Source of the DNA: Flavobacterium sp.
GTDB lineage: Bacteria; Bacteroidota; Bacteroidia; Flavobacteriales; Flavobacteriaceae
Direction: 5' to 3'
Assembly: GCA_030153045.1 (NCBI GenBank)
Contig: JASLID010000017.1
Coordinates: 1 to 27,258 of the forward strand
DNA: 27,258 bases
Under the pieces are notes generated by a model, which was not told the DNA's origin, did not search any database, and saw nothing but the letters and a program-made list of their open reading frames with translations. The position numbers and the translations under genes are program-made. Below are positions 1-7,128 of the stretch, piece after piece (position 1 is the first letter of the stretch; every line of letters begins with the position of its first letter).

Positions 1-29
1 TGTAATGAACTTGTCTGTCAATGCGGGTG

Positions 30-60
30 CAAAAGTAACACTTCTTTTTACTTTTCCTAA
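30..60 (-). promoter_or_regulatory. Probable leftward promoter (TACTTTTG -7 element)
   Basis: On the minus strand, bases 37-30 read TACTTTTG, which matches the Bacteroidota -7 consensus TAnnTTTG. It is followed by CACCCGC and then by a leader that runs off the window. Poly-A/T-rich DNA lies upstream of it (60-110). I recall this combination from flavobacterial rRNA and tRNA operons, so a stable RNA operon may start just left of the window. No clear -33 TTG is present at the usual spacing. The promoter motif is seen; the identity of the transcript is inferred. Confidence 0.45.
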
Positions 61-110
61 CCTTTTAGTCATCTTTTTTTAATCTTTTTTTTAAGTATAC
101 TGAAAACATG

Positions 111-438
111 AATGTTACATATGAAAGTTTTTTGAAGGACTTTAGAGCCAGTGGGGAAATTCAGGTTTTGTATGACTATACTATATATAGTAGAGGGAGA
201 TTTTGTCTATTGAGAGGGCTCTTTTGAACCATATAATATAGGTGTGGAGCGCAGAATACGGTAGTAAATACCGCGAATTGGGGTTTGGGCACGCAGATTA
301 GACAGATAAAACAGATTTTTGGCCCGAGAAAAAGAAGTGGATCGTATACTATAGGAGTAAGATTGCTTCTCCTCTGACTTCGAAAGTACTTCTTAACAAT
401 GACTAACATAGATATCCTACCTATATATATAAGACACG
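111..438. other. Non-coding region upstream of thrS, no gene recognised
   Basis: I find no convincing gene here. A minus-strand open frame (469-176) exists, but its translation resembles no family and has no conserved feature. Visible structure includes a 14-bp perfect palindrome at 179-192 (TACTATATATAGTA). A stretch at 292-317 repeats CAGAT three times (GCAGATTAGACAGATAAAAC and on), a word style I associate with dispersed intergenic repeats in flavobacteria. The region looks like decayed or repetitive spacer DNA between a possible leftward stable RNA operon and thrS. Confidence 0.5.
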
Positions 439-547
439 ACCGCGTGAGGGATAGCAGCGGAAAGCCCACAGGATAGTGAAGCGGTAGCGGAACTAGACGA
501 GGACTTGTAGCGGATAGCCCGACCCGTAGCGCAGCGGAGGGACACGC
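439..547. repeat. GC-rich intergenic repeat-like block
   Basis: This block is visibly much richer in G+C than the flanking DNA. It contains the near-identical 12-mers AGCGGAAAGCCC (456-467) and AGCGGATAGCCC (509-520), plus several more AGCGG words (480-490, 533-537). It opens with GCGTGAGGGATAGCAGCGG (442-460) and closes with GCGCAGCGGAGGGACACGC (529-547). I recall similar GAGGGAT...AGCGGAAAGCCC strings as dispersed intergenic elements in flavobacterial genomes, but cannot check this here. No open frame of known family is present. Confidence 0.55.
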
Positions 548-582
548 TAAAATGAAAAATTAAAAAACATACCTTATATATA

Positions 583-613
583 TTGTATGTGTTTTGCGAA
601 TCGTCTATATTTG
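583..613 (+). promoter_or_regulatory. thrS promoter (TTG-N20-TATATTTG)
   Basis: TTG at 583-585 and TATATTTG at 606-613 are separated by 20 bp, matching the Bacteroidota primary sigma factor promoter (-33 TTG, -7 TAnnTTTG). Transcription would start near 618-622, just upstream of the ATG at 634. This also argues against the upstream in-frame TTG at 583 being the thrS start, because that codon would not be transcribed. Confidence 0.75.
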
Positions 614-633
614 CGGTTCATAAATTTACAATA

Positions 634-2580
634 ATGATTAAGATTACATTACCAGATGGTTCGGTTAAGGAGTTTGCGAATGGCATTACTCCTATGGATG
701 TTGCAAAAAGTATAAGTGAAGGATTGGCTAGAAACGTGATTTCGGCTTCCTTTAATGGTACAACGGTTGAAACCGCAACGGAATTGACCACCGATGGTTC
801 TCTTATATTATTTACCTGGAATGATAAAGACGGTAAAAAAGCGTTTTGGCATTCGACTTCGCACGTCATGGCGCAAGCATTGGAAGAATTATACTCTGGA
901 ATTAAATTAACTCTTGGACCAGCGATAGACAATGGTTTCTATTATGATGTTGATTTTGGTGATCATAAAATCACTGATGCTGATTTCAAAAAAATTGAAG
1001 ATCGAGTCCTTGAAATTTCAAGAGAAAAGCACGAATTTAAAATGCGTTCGGTTTCTAAAGCGGAAGCTTTGGAAGTATATAAGAATAACGAATACAAAAC
1101 AGAACTAATTTCTAACTTAGAAGATGGCACGATTACTTTTTGTGATCATGCTAATTTTTTTGATTTATGTCGTGGTGGACATATCCCTAACACTGGAATC
1201 ATCAAAGCCATGAAAATCATGAGTGTTGCTGGTGCTTACTGGCGTGGTGATGAAAAGAACAAGCAGTTGACTCGTGTTTATGGTATTTCGTTCCCAAAAC
1301 AAAAAGACTTGACTGACTACCTTGAATTGCTTGAAGAAGCAAAACGTCGTGATCATAGAAAATTAGGTAAAGAATTGGATTTATTCGCATTCTCTCAAAA
1401 AGTAGGCCAAGGTTTGCCTTTATGGCTGCCGAAAGGAGCTGCTTTACGTGACAGATTAGAGCAGTTCTTGAAAAAAGCACAAAAGAAAGCAGGATACGAG
1501 CAAGTAGTGACTCCTCATATTGGTCAGAAAGAACTATATGTGACTTCTGGACATTATGCAAAATACGGAGCGGATAGTTTCCAACCGATTCATACGCCAG
1601 CAGAAGGCGAAGAGTTTTTATTGAAACCTATGAACTGCCCTCACCACTGTGAGATTTACAATACAAAACCTTGGTCATATAAGGATTTACCGAAGCGTTA
1701 TGCTGAATTTGGAACGGTCTACCGTTACGAACAATCAGGTGAATTACATGGATTGACTCGTGTACGTGGGTTTACTCAAGATGACGCGCATATTTTCTGT
1801 ACACCAGACCAATTGGATTCTGAGTTTAAGAAAGTAATTGATTTAGTATTGTATGTTTTCAGCTCTTTAGGATTTGAAAACTTTACCGCTCAAATTTCAT
1901 TGCGTGATCAGGAAAATAGAGATAAATATATAGGTAGCGACGAAAATTGGGAAAAAGCAGAAAATGCAATTATTAATGCTGCTCGTGATAAAAACCTAAA
2001 TACTGTAATTGAATATGGAGAGGCAGCTTTTTATGGTCCGAAACTGGATTTCATGGTAAAAGATGCTTTAGGAAGAAGCTGGCAGTTAGGAACAATTCAA
2101 GTTGATTATAACCTACCTGAGCGCTTTGACCTAACATACAAAGGTTCTGATAATGAACTACATAGACCAGTAATGATTCACAGAGCACCTTTTGGTTCAA
2201 TGGAAAGATTCATTGCAATTTTATTGGAACACACGGCAGGAAATTTCCCACTTTGGCTGATGCCGGAACAGGCTACAATCTTGTGTTTGAGCGAGAAATA
2301 TGAAATTTATGCTAAAAAAGTTTTAAATCTGCTAGAAAATCACGAAATTCGCGCCCTAATTGACAACAGAAATGAGTCGATTGGAAGAAAAATTAGAGAT
2401 GCAGAAATGCAAAAAACCCCGTTTATGTTGATTGTAGGCGAGGAAGAAGAGAAGAATAATACGATTTCAATCCGTCGTCATGGACAGGAAGGAAAAGGGA
2501 ATATCACCGTTTCAATCGAAGAATTCGCTAAGATTGTCAACGAAGAAATAGGCAAAACGCTAAAAACATTTGAAGTTTAA
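634..2580 (+). CDS. thrS: Threonine--tRNA ligase
   Basis: Class II aminoacyl-tRNA synthetase that charges tRNA-Thr in the cytoplasm; 648 residues, the normal length. The N-terminal TGS domain (about 1-62, beginning MIKITLPDGSVKEF) is followed by the editing domain. That domain carries the HxxxH motif (His73, His77) and the Cys179/His183 pair in CRGGHIPNTG. The catalytic core has the zinc Cys in MNCPHHCEIY and motif 2 around YRYEQSGELHGLTRVRGF. The C-terminal anticodon-binding domain ends the protein. I chose ATG 634 because the frame upstream to TTG 583 overlaps the promoter and would add a tail not seen in the family. It is the first gene of the thrS-infC-rpmI-rplT operon, and infC begins within about 20 bp of its stop. 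Confidence 0.97.
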   Translation: MIKITLPDGSVKEFANGITPMDVAKSISEGLARNVISASFNGTTVETATELTTDGSLILFTWNDKDGKKAFWHSTSHVMAQALEELYSGIKLTLGPAIDNGFYYDVDFGDHKITDADFKKIEDRVLEISREKHEFKMRSVSKAEALEVYKNNEYKTELISNLEDGTITFCDHANFFDLCRGGHIPNTGIIKAMKIMSVAGAYWRGDEKNKQLTRVYGISFPKQKDLTDYLELLEEAKRRDHRKLGKELDLFAFSQKVGQGLPLWLPKGAALRDRLEQFLKKAQKKAGYEQVVTPHIGQKELYVTSGHYAKYGADSFQPIHTPAEGEEFLLKPMNCPHHCEIYNTKPWSYKDLPKRYAEFGTVYRYEQSGELHGLTRVRGFTQDDAHIFCTPDQLDSEFKKVIDLVLYVFSSLGFENFTAQISLRDQENRDKYIGSDENWEKAENAIINAARDKNLNTVIEYGEAAFYGPKLDFMVKDALGRSWQLGTIQVDYNLPERFDLTYKGSDNELHRPVMIHRAPFGSMERFIAILLEHTAGNFPLWLMPEQATILCLSEKYEIYAKKVLNLLENHEIRALIDNRNESIGRKIRDAEMQKTPFMLIVGEEEEKNNTISIRRHGQEGKGNITVSIEEFAKIVNEEIGKTLKTFEV

Positions 2581-2596
2581 TTAAAAAATAAGAGCC

Positions 2597-3151
2597 ATAG
2601 CAATTAGAAACAACAGAGGTTACCAGCCTCGAGTAGAAAAAAAAGATGAACATAGAATAAATAATTTTATTCGTGTTCCTGAAGTACGTCTTGTAGGAGA
2701 TAATGTAGAGCCAGGAGTGATCAAAACTTCTGAAGCTATGAAACTAGCCGATCAGTTAGAACTCGATTTAGTAGAAATTTCTCCAAACGCAGAACCGCCT
2801 GTATGTAAAATCATGGACTATAAAAAGTTTGTGTACATGCAAAAGAAACGTGAAAAGGAACTTAAAGCTAAATCTACTCAAATTGTAGTGAAAGAAATTC
2901 GTTTTGGTCCTCAAACTGATGAGCATGATTACGAGTTTAAAAGAAAGAATGCTGAAAAATTCCTTAAGGAAGGTTCAAAATTAAAAGCATTTGTATTCTT
3001 TAAAGGTCGTTCGATTATCTATAAAGATCAAGGTCAAATCTTATTGTTAAGATTAGCTACTGATCTTGAAGAATACGGTAAAGTGGAAGCTATGCCAGTT
3101 CTTGAAGGAAAAAGAATGATTATGTTTATTGCTCCGAAGAAGAAAAAATAA
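2597..3151 (+). CDS. infC: Translation initiation factor IF-3 with non-canonical start codon
   Basis: IF-3 binds the 30S subunit, prevents premature joining of 50S, and proofreads the start codon and initiator tRNA. The N domain includes IRVPEVRLVGDNVEPGV, and the C domain includes VKEIRFGPQTDEHDYEFK and the tail PVLEGKRMIMFIAPKKKK. The conserved N domain extends about 40 codons upstream of the first GTG (2717). In that stretch there is no ATG, GTG or TTG before the stop at 2582-2584. Candidate starts are ATA 2597 (then AIRNNRGYQPRVEKK), ATT 2603 or ATA 2588. With ATA 2597 the protein is 184 residues, close to the 180 of E. coli IF-3. A rare start is known for E. coli infC (AUU), where IF-3 limits its own translation. 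The exact start is inferred. Confidence 0.9.
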   Translation: MAIRNNRGYQPRVEKKDEHRINNFIRVPEVRLVGDNVEPGVIKTSEAMKLADQLELDLVEISPNAEPPVCKIMDYKKFVYMQKKREKELKAKSTQIVVKEIRFGPQTDEHDYEFKRKNAEKFLKEGSKLKAFVFFKGRSIIYKDQGQILLLRLATDLEEYGKVEAMPVLEGKRMIMFIAPKKKK

Positions 3152-3156
3152 TTTAT

Positions 3157-3186
3157 GCTATAAGCCATAAGCTATAAGCCATAAGC
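3157..3186. repeat. Heptamer array (a): GCTATAA/GCCATAA
   Basis: Four 7-bp units alternate as GCTATAA, GCCATAA, GCTATAA, GCCATAA, followed by GC, directly after the infC stop. The array lies in the 129-bp gap between infC and rpmI, inside the operon transcript. It shares its 7-bp period and a TAA core with the arrays at 3209, 3484 and 25907. Confidence 0.8.
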
Positions 3187-3208
3187 AAAGTAAACCAATT
3201 TACACATT

Positions 3209-3239
3209 GCCTAAAGCCTAAAGTCTAAAGCCTAAAGCT
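3209..3239. repeat. Heptamer array (b): GCCTAAA
   Basis: Four 7-bp units read GCCTAAA, GCCTAAA, GTCTAAA, GCCTAAA, followed by GCT, upstream of rpmI. The first 15 bases (3209-3223) are perfectly complementary in inverse orientation to 3485-3499 on the far side of rpmI. The two arrays could therefore pair in the mRNA and enclose the L35 gene. The direct repeat is seen; any role of the pairing is inferred. Confidence 0.8.
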
Positions 3240-3280
3240 AAAAAGATAGTAAGTAAGAATAAATAAAAAATCTAGGAAAA

Positions 3281-3478
3281 ATGCCTAAAATGAAAACCAA
3301 ATCTAGTGCTAAGAAACGCTTTAAAGTGACTGGCTCTGGAAAAATTAAAAGAAAACACGCTTTCAAAAGCCACATCTTGACTAAAAAGTCTAAGAAGCGT
3401 AAATTAGCTTTAACTCACTCAACTTTGGTTCACAAAACAGATGAGAAAAGCATCAAACAACAATTAAGAATTATCTAA
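3281..3478 (+). CDS. rpmI: 50S ribosomal protein L35
   Basis: Small basic protein of the large ribosomal subunit, 65 residues, the normal length. It starts MPKMKTKSSAKKRFKVTGSG and continues with the Lys/Arg-rich stretch HILTKKSKKRKLALTHS typical of L35. It sits third in the thrS-infC-rpmI-rplT operon. The gaps before (129 bp) and after (151 bp) are long for this operon and are filled with 7-bp repeat arrays. No internal promoter of the TAnnTTTG type is evident in either gap, so it is probably co-transcribed from the thrS promoter. Confidence 0.97.
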   Translation: MPKMKTKSSAKKRFKVTGSGKIKRKHAFKSHILTKKSKKRKLALTHSTLVHKTDEKSIKQQLRII

Positions 3479-3483
3479 AAAAA

Positions 3484-3514
3484 GCTTTAGGCTTTAGGCA
3501 GTATGCTTTAAGCC
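3484..3514. repeat. Heptamer array (c): GCTTTAG, inverse of array (b)
   Basis: Downstream of rpmI, four 7-bp units read GCTTTAG, GCTTTAG, GCAGTAT, GCTTTAA, followed by GCC. The first two units are the reverse complement of the GCCTAAA units before rpmI, with 15 bp of perfect complementarity between 3485-3499 and 3209-3223. The rest of the rpmI-rplT gap (3515-3629) shows no further element that I recognise. Confidence 0.75.
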
Positions 3515-3629
3515 GAAAAACTAAAAGATTATTCTTTAGGTTTAAAACAATTTAAATAACCTTGGAGTATGGCCAATAAGTGTTCTTGATTAAATTCGAA
3601 CCGCCTGCTACAAAAAAAATGTAAAAATT

Positions 3630-3974
3630 ATGCCAAGATCAGTAAATTCAGTTGCTAAAAGAGCAAGAAGAAAAAAGATAATGAAGCAAGCCAAAGGTTT
3701 CTTTGGTCGTCGTAAAAACGTTTGGACAGTTGCGAAAAACGCGGTTGAGAAAGCAATGTGCTACGCTTACCGTGATAGAAAAGTGAATAAAAGAAATTTC
3801 CGTGCTTTATGGATTCAACGTATTAACGCTGGAGCTAGATTGGAAGGAATGTCTTATTCTCAATTTATGGGGAAAGTAAAAGCTAACAACATCGAATTGA
3901 ACCGTAAAGTTCTTGCAGATTTAGCTATGAATCACCCAGAGGCTTTCAAAGCTGTACTTAACAAAGTAAAATAA
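3630..3974 (+). CDS. rplT: 50S ribosomal protein L20
   Basis: Large-subunit protein that binds 23S rRNA early in assembly; 114 residues, the normal length. The basic N-terminal extension (MPRSVNSVAKRARRKKIMKQ) is followed by GFFGRRKNVWTVAKNAVEKA and the globular C-terminal part ending MNHPEAFKAVLNKVK. It is the last gene of the thrS operon and is followed after about 40 bp by a strong intrinsic terminator. In other bacteria L20 represses its own operon through the leader mRNA. I see no recognisable L20 mimic here, although the 151-bp leader after rpmI would have room for one. Confidence 0.97.
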   Translation: MPRSVNSVAKRARRKKIMKQAKGFFGRRKNVWTVAKNAVEKAMCYAYRDRKVNKRNFRALWIQRINAGARLEGMSYSQFMGKVKANNIELNRKVLADLAMNHPEAFKAVLNKVK

Positions 3975-4014
3975 ACGTTTTATCAACATAAATTTATATT
4001 ACTTACTATAAAAT

Positions 4015-4042
4015 AAACCCATTCGAAAGAGTGGGTTTTTTT
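4015..4042 (+). terminator. Intrinsic terminator of the thrS-rplT operon
   Basis: AAACCCATTC (4015-4024) pairs with GAGTGGGTTT (4029-4038) as a 10-bp stem containing one G-U pair. It is closed by a GAAA tetraloop (4025-4028) and followed by a run of T to 4042. Confidence 0.9.
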
Positions 4043-4109
4043 ATGGCATAAACAGAAACTAACAACATCACTTTAACAAATTTTTAAAAGACTACTATAA
4101 TCGTTTCAC

Positions 4110-4117
4110 TATTTTTG
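4110..4117 (+). promoter_or_regulatory. Candidate -7 element for the M16 peptidase gene
   Basis: TATTTTTG fits TAnnTTTG, 18 bp upstream of the ATG at 4136. No good -33 TTG is seen at 19-21 bp upstream. The element overlaps an in-frame TTG (4115), so an upstream start there is unlikely. Confidence 0.45.
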
Positions 4118-4135
4118 GTCAAACTATACAAACAA

Positions 4136-7054
4136 ATGAAAAATTTATTAATGAGTTCATGTTTAGCCCTTGGAATAACAACAGTTAATGCGCAATCCTT
4201 TTCTACAGAGAAAAAGAAAGATGCACAAGGTTATGCATATGAAACTGTAAAAAATGACAAAACCGGAGTAAGAGTTTATACTTTAAAGAATGGCTTAAAA
4301 GTTTATTTGGCACAAAATACTGACGAACCTAGAATTCAAACATATATTCCAGTAAGAACTGGCTCTAACAACGATCCTGCTGACAATACTGGTCTGGCCC
4401 ACTACCTTGAACATATGGTTTTTAAAGGAACCAGCAAAATTGGAACCCAAAACTGGGCTACTGAAAAAAAACTAATCGAACAAATTTCTGACTTATACGA
4501 ACAACACAAAGCAGAAACCGATCTTGAAAAGAAGAAAGCCATTTACAAACGTATAGATGAAGTCTCACAAGAAGCTTCTAAATATTCGGTTGCCAATGAA
4601 TATGATAAATTAATTTCGTCATTAGGTGCCAAAGGAACTAACGCACATACTTCATTAAACGAAACAGTTTACAAAAACAACATTCCAGCCAACGAGCTTG
4701 AAAAATGGATGGTAATTGAAAAAGAACGTTTTTCTGAATTGGTTTTACGTCTCTTCCATACCGAATTGGAAGCTGTATACGAAGAGTTCAATAGAGCTCA
4801 AGACAATGATGGCCGTTTGGTAAATTATGCTTTACTAAACGCATTGTTCCCTATTACGCCATATGGTCAACAAACTACAATTGGAAAATCGGAGCATTTA
4901 AAAAATCCTTCCATGGTTGCCATTCATAATTATTTCAACACCTATTATGTTCCAAATAATATGGCAGTGGTTTTAGTTGGTGATTTAGATTTTGACAAAA
5001 CCATTAAAATGGTAGATCAATATTTTGGCACGTTCAATTACAAAGAACTACCAATGAAAAAAATGGCCGTCGAGCAACCCATGACATCCATTGTAAAAAG
5101 AGAAGTGAAAAGTGCCACAGCCGAAAGATTAACAATGGCTTGGAGAACATCGGGAGCTGGAACAAAAGAAGCTTTACTTGCTGATATCACTTCAAGTATA
5201 TTATCTAATTCGGGTGATGTTGGATTAATAGATATCGATATTAATCAGAAACAATTGGCTTTAAGTGCTGGTGCATTTTCTTCAGCTTTTAATGATTATG
5301 GTTATAGCGCTCTATCTATAGCAGTTAAAGAAGGACAAACCTTAGAAGAAGGAGAAAGCTTACTTCTTTCTGAAGTAGATAAAATCAAAAAAGGAAATTT
5401 TGACGAATGGATGATCCAAGCGGTAATCAATAACATGAAATTAGATCGAATGAAAGCTTTCGAATCTGGTGATGGTTTAGCAATTTCATTATACAGATCG
5501 TTTATTGAAGGCAGAAGCTGGAATGAAATTTTATCAGAAATTAATGAATTGTCGAAAATCACAAAAGCTGATGTGGTACAATTCGCCAATGATTTCTATA
5601 AAGACAATTATGTAATTGTGTATAAAAGAAAAGGTGTTAACGATAAATTAGTTCGTGTATCAAATCCAGGCATTACTCCTATTCAGTTAAACAGAGATGC
5701 ACAATCTGAATTTTACAGAAACTTCGTTACTTTAAAAACAACTGATTTGGCTCCTGTTTTTGTAAATTTCAAAAAAGAAATTCAAAGTAAGAAAGTAAAA
5801 AATACAACTGTAAGTTTCGTTAAAAATAATACGAATACCATTGCCAACTTATATTACATCTTTAATATGGGTTCTGATCACAATAAAAAATTGTCATTAG
5901 CTATTGGAATGTTGGACTATTTAGGAACTGACAAATTAAGTCCTGAAGATGTTAAAAAAGAATTCTACAAACTGGGTGTATCATTCAATGTTAATGCTGG
6001 AAATGACCTAAGCTACATTTCACTTACTGGGTTAGAAAGCAACCTTCCAAAAGGAGTTGAACTATTAGAAAACCTATTAAACAATGTAAAGCCAGATCAA
6101 GAAGTTTATAATACTCGAGTTGCTACTATTTTAAATACTAGAGCAAACGCAAAAAAACGTAAAGAAAACATCATAAGTGCATTAGTAAACTATGCCAAGT
6201 ATGGTAAAGATTCTCGCTTTAGAGATATTATTTCTGAAAAGGAATTGAAAGAAATGAATGTTACTGAACTGACAAATATCATAAAAGACCTAAATAATTA
6301 TGAGCATCAAATTTTCTTCTACGGAAGCAATTTAAACAACATAGTTAATGCTTTAGAAAAGAACCACAATTTAGAAGCCAATAAGGCGATTCCAAATCCA
6401 AAAATATATCCGGAACCGGAAACGACAGACAAAGTTTATTTTGCTAACTATGATATGGTTCAAGCTGAAATGACTCAAATCGCTAAAGGTGAAAAATACA
6501 ATCCAAGTATCTCAGGGACGGTTAAAGTATTCAATGATTACTTTGGATCAGGATTATCATCGATTGTTTTTCAAGAAATCAGAGAATCAAAATCATTGGC
6601 TTATTCTGCAAATGCAACATATAGAATGCCTACTGAAAAAAATCTAAACGACTACATGCAAGTTTCTATTGGAACACAAGCCAATAAGTTACCACAAGCC
6701 GTTGACGCGATTTCAGTATTATTAAACGATATGCCTAAAATTGAAAAACAGTTTAATAACGCTAAAGAATCAAGCTTAAAACAAATTGCTTCGAGTAGAA
6801 TTATCAAGACGAATATTTTCTTCAACCAATTAAATTTAAAGAAATTAGGTTTCGATTATGATGTCCGTAAAGATGTTTACAAAGACATCCAAAATCTAAC
6901 GTTAGACAAAACTGCAGACTTTTTCAACAAAGAAGTAAAAACCAAAAAATACAATACGGCTATTATTGGTAAAAAAGAAAGCTTAGACTTTGAAGCATTA
7001 AAGAAATTAGGTGCCATTGAAGAAATCACATTAGAAGAAATTTTTAATTACTAA
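4136..7054 (+). CDS. Exported M16-family zinc peptidase (pitrilysin/insulinase type)
   Basis: Predicted metallopeptidase of 972 residues with duplicated M16 halves in one chain. The start MKNLLMSSCLALGITTVNAQ is a Sec signal peptide cut near NAQ-S, so it acts in the periplasm or outer envelope. The inverted zinc motif HYLEH is at residues 89-93 in GLAHYLEHMVFKGT. A distal Glu ligand is expected in ELEAVYEEFNR. Between them is a charged, helical insertion (about 105-165) of the kind seen in Bacteroidota members. The second half carries the inactive-type M16 C domain, including SGLSSIVFQEIRESKSLAYS. I chose ATG 4136 because it gives an intact signal peptide and follows a -7 element. It is transcribed alone, between two terminators. 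The family is clear; the natural substrate is unknown. Confidence 0.92.
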   Translation: MKNLLMSSCLALGITTVNAQSFSTEKKKDAQGYAYETVKNDKTGVRVYTLKNGLKVYLAQNTDEPRIQTYIPVRTGSNNDPADNTGLAHYLEHMVFKGTSKIGTQNWATEKKLIEQISDLYEQHKAETDLEKKKAIYKRIDEVSQEASKYSVANEYDKLISSLGAKGTNAHTSLNETVYKNNIPANELEKWMVIEKERFSELVLRLFHTELEAVYEEFNRAQDNDGRLVNYALLNALFPITPYGQQTTIGKSEHLKNPSMVAIHNYFNTYYVPNNMAVVLVGDLDFDKTIKMVDQYFGTFNYKELPMKKMAVEQPMTSIVKREVKSATAERLTMAWRTSGAGTKEALLADITSSILSNSGDVGLIDIDINQKQLALSAGAFSSAFNDYGYSALSIAVKEGQTLEEGESLLLSEVDKIKKGNFDEWMIQAVINNMKLDRMKAFESGDGLAISLYRSFIEGRSWNEILSEINELSKITKADVVQFANDFYKDNYVIVYKRKGVNDKLVRVSNPGITPIQLNRDAQSEFYRNFVTLKTTDLAPVFVNFKKEIQSKKVKNTTVSFVKNNTNTIANLYYIFNMGSDHNKKLSLAIGMLDYLGTDKLSPEDVKKEFYKLGVSFNVNAGNDLSYISLTGLESNLPKGVELLENLLNNVKPDQEVYNTRVATILNTRANAKKRKENIISALVNYAKYGKDSRFRDIISEKELKEMNVTELTNIIKDLNNYEHQIFFYGSNLNNIVNALEKNHNLEANKAIPNPKIYPEPETTDKVYFANYDMVQAEMTQIAKGEKYNPSISGTVKVFNDYFGSGLSSIVFQEIRESKSLAYSANATYRMPTEKNLNDYMQVSIGTQANKLPQAVDAISVLLNDMPKIEKQFNNAKESSLKQIASSRIIKTNIFFNQLNLKKLGFDYDVRKDVYKDIQNLTLDKTADFFNKEVKTKKYNTAIIGKKESLDFEALKKLGAIEEITLEEIFNY

Positions 7055-7071
7055 TCATATTTTCCACAAAC

Positions 7072-7107
7072 AAAAAAGGTTGTTCATTAATTTGAACAAC
7101 CTTTTTT
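7072..7107. terminator. Bidirectional terminator between M16 peptidase and isoaspartyl peptidase
   Basis: AGGTTGTTCA (7077-7086) and TGAACAACCT (7093-7102) form a perfect 10-bp stem with a 6-base loop. It is flanked by A-run and T-run, so it can end transcription from both converging genes. Confidence 0.9.
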
Positions 7108-7128
7108 TATATCTATTGGTTTTTAAAC

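Noticed and set aside
176..469. Minus-strand open frame upstream of thrS
   Set aside because: Its translation resembles no family. The frame runs into the GC-rich repeat block and shows no promoter or conserved motif, so I treat the stretch as non-coding.
583..633. Extended N terminus of thrS from TTG 583
   Set aside because: The TTG lies in the -33 element of the promoter and the -7 element follows it, so this codon would not be in the mRNA. The family N terminus begins at ATG 634.
2717..3151. Start of infC at GTG 2717
   Set aside because: It would remove about 40 conserved residues, including the IF-3 N-domain motif RVPEVRLVGDN.
3157..3239. Possible CRISPR array
   Set aside because: The units are 7 bp with no spacers, far from the 24-40 bp repeats and unique spacers of CRISPR.
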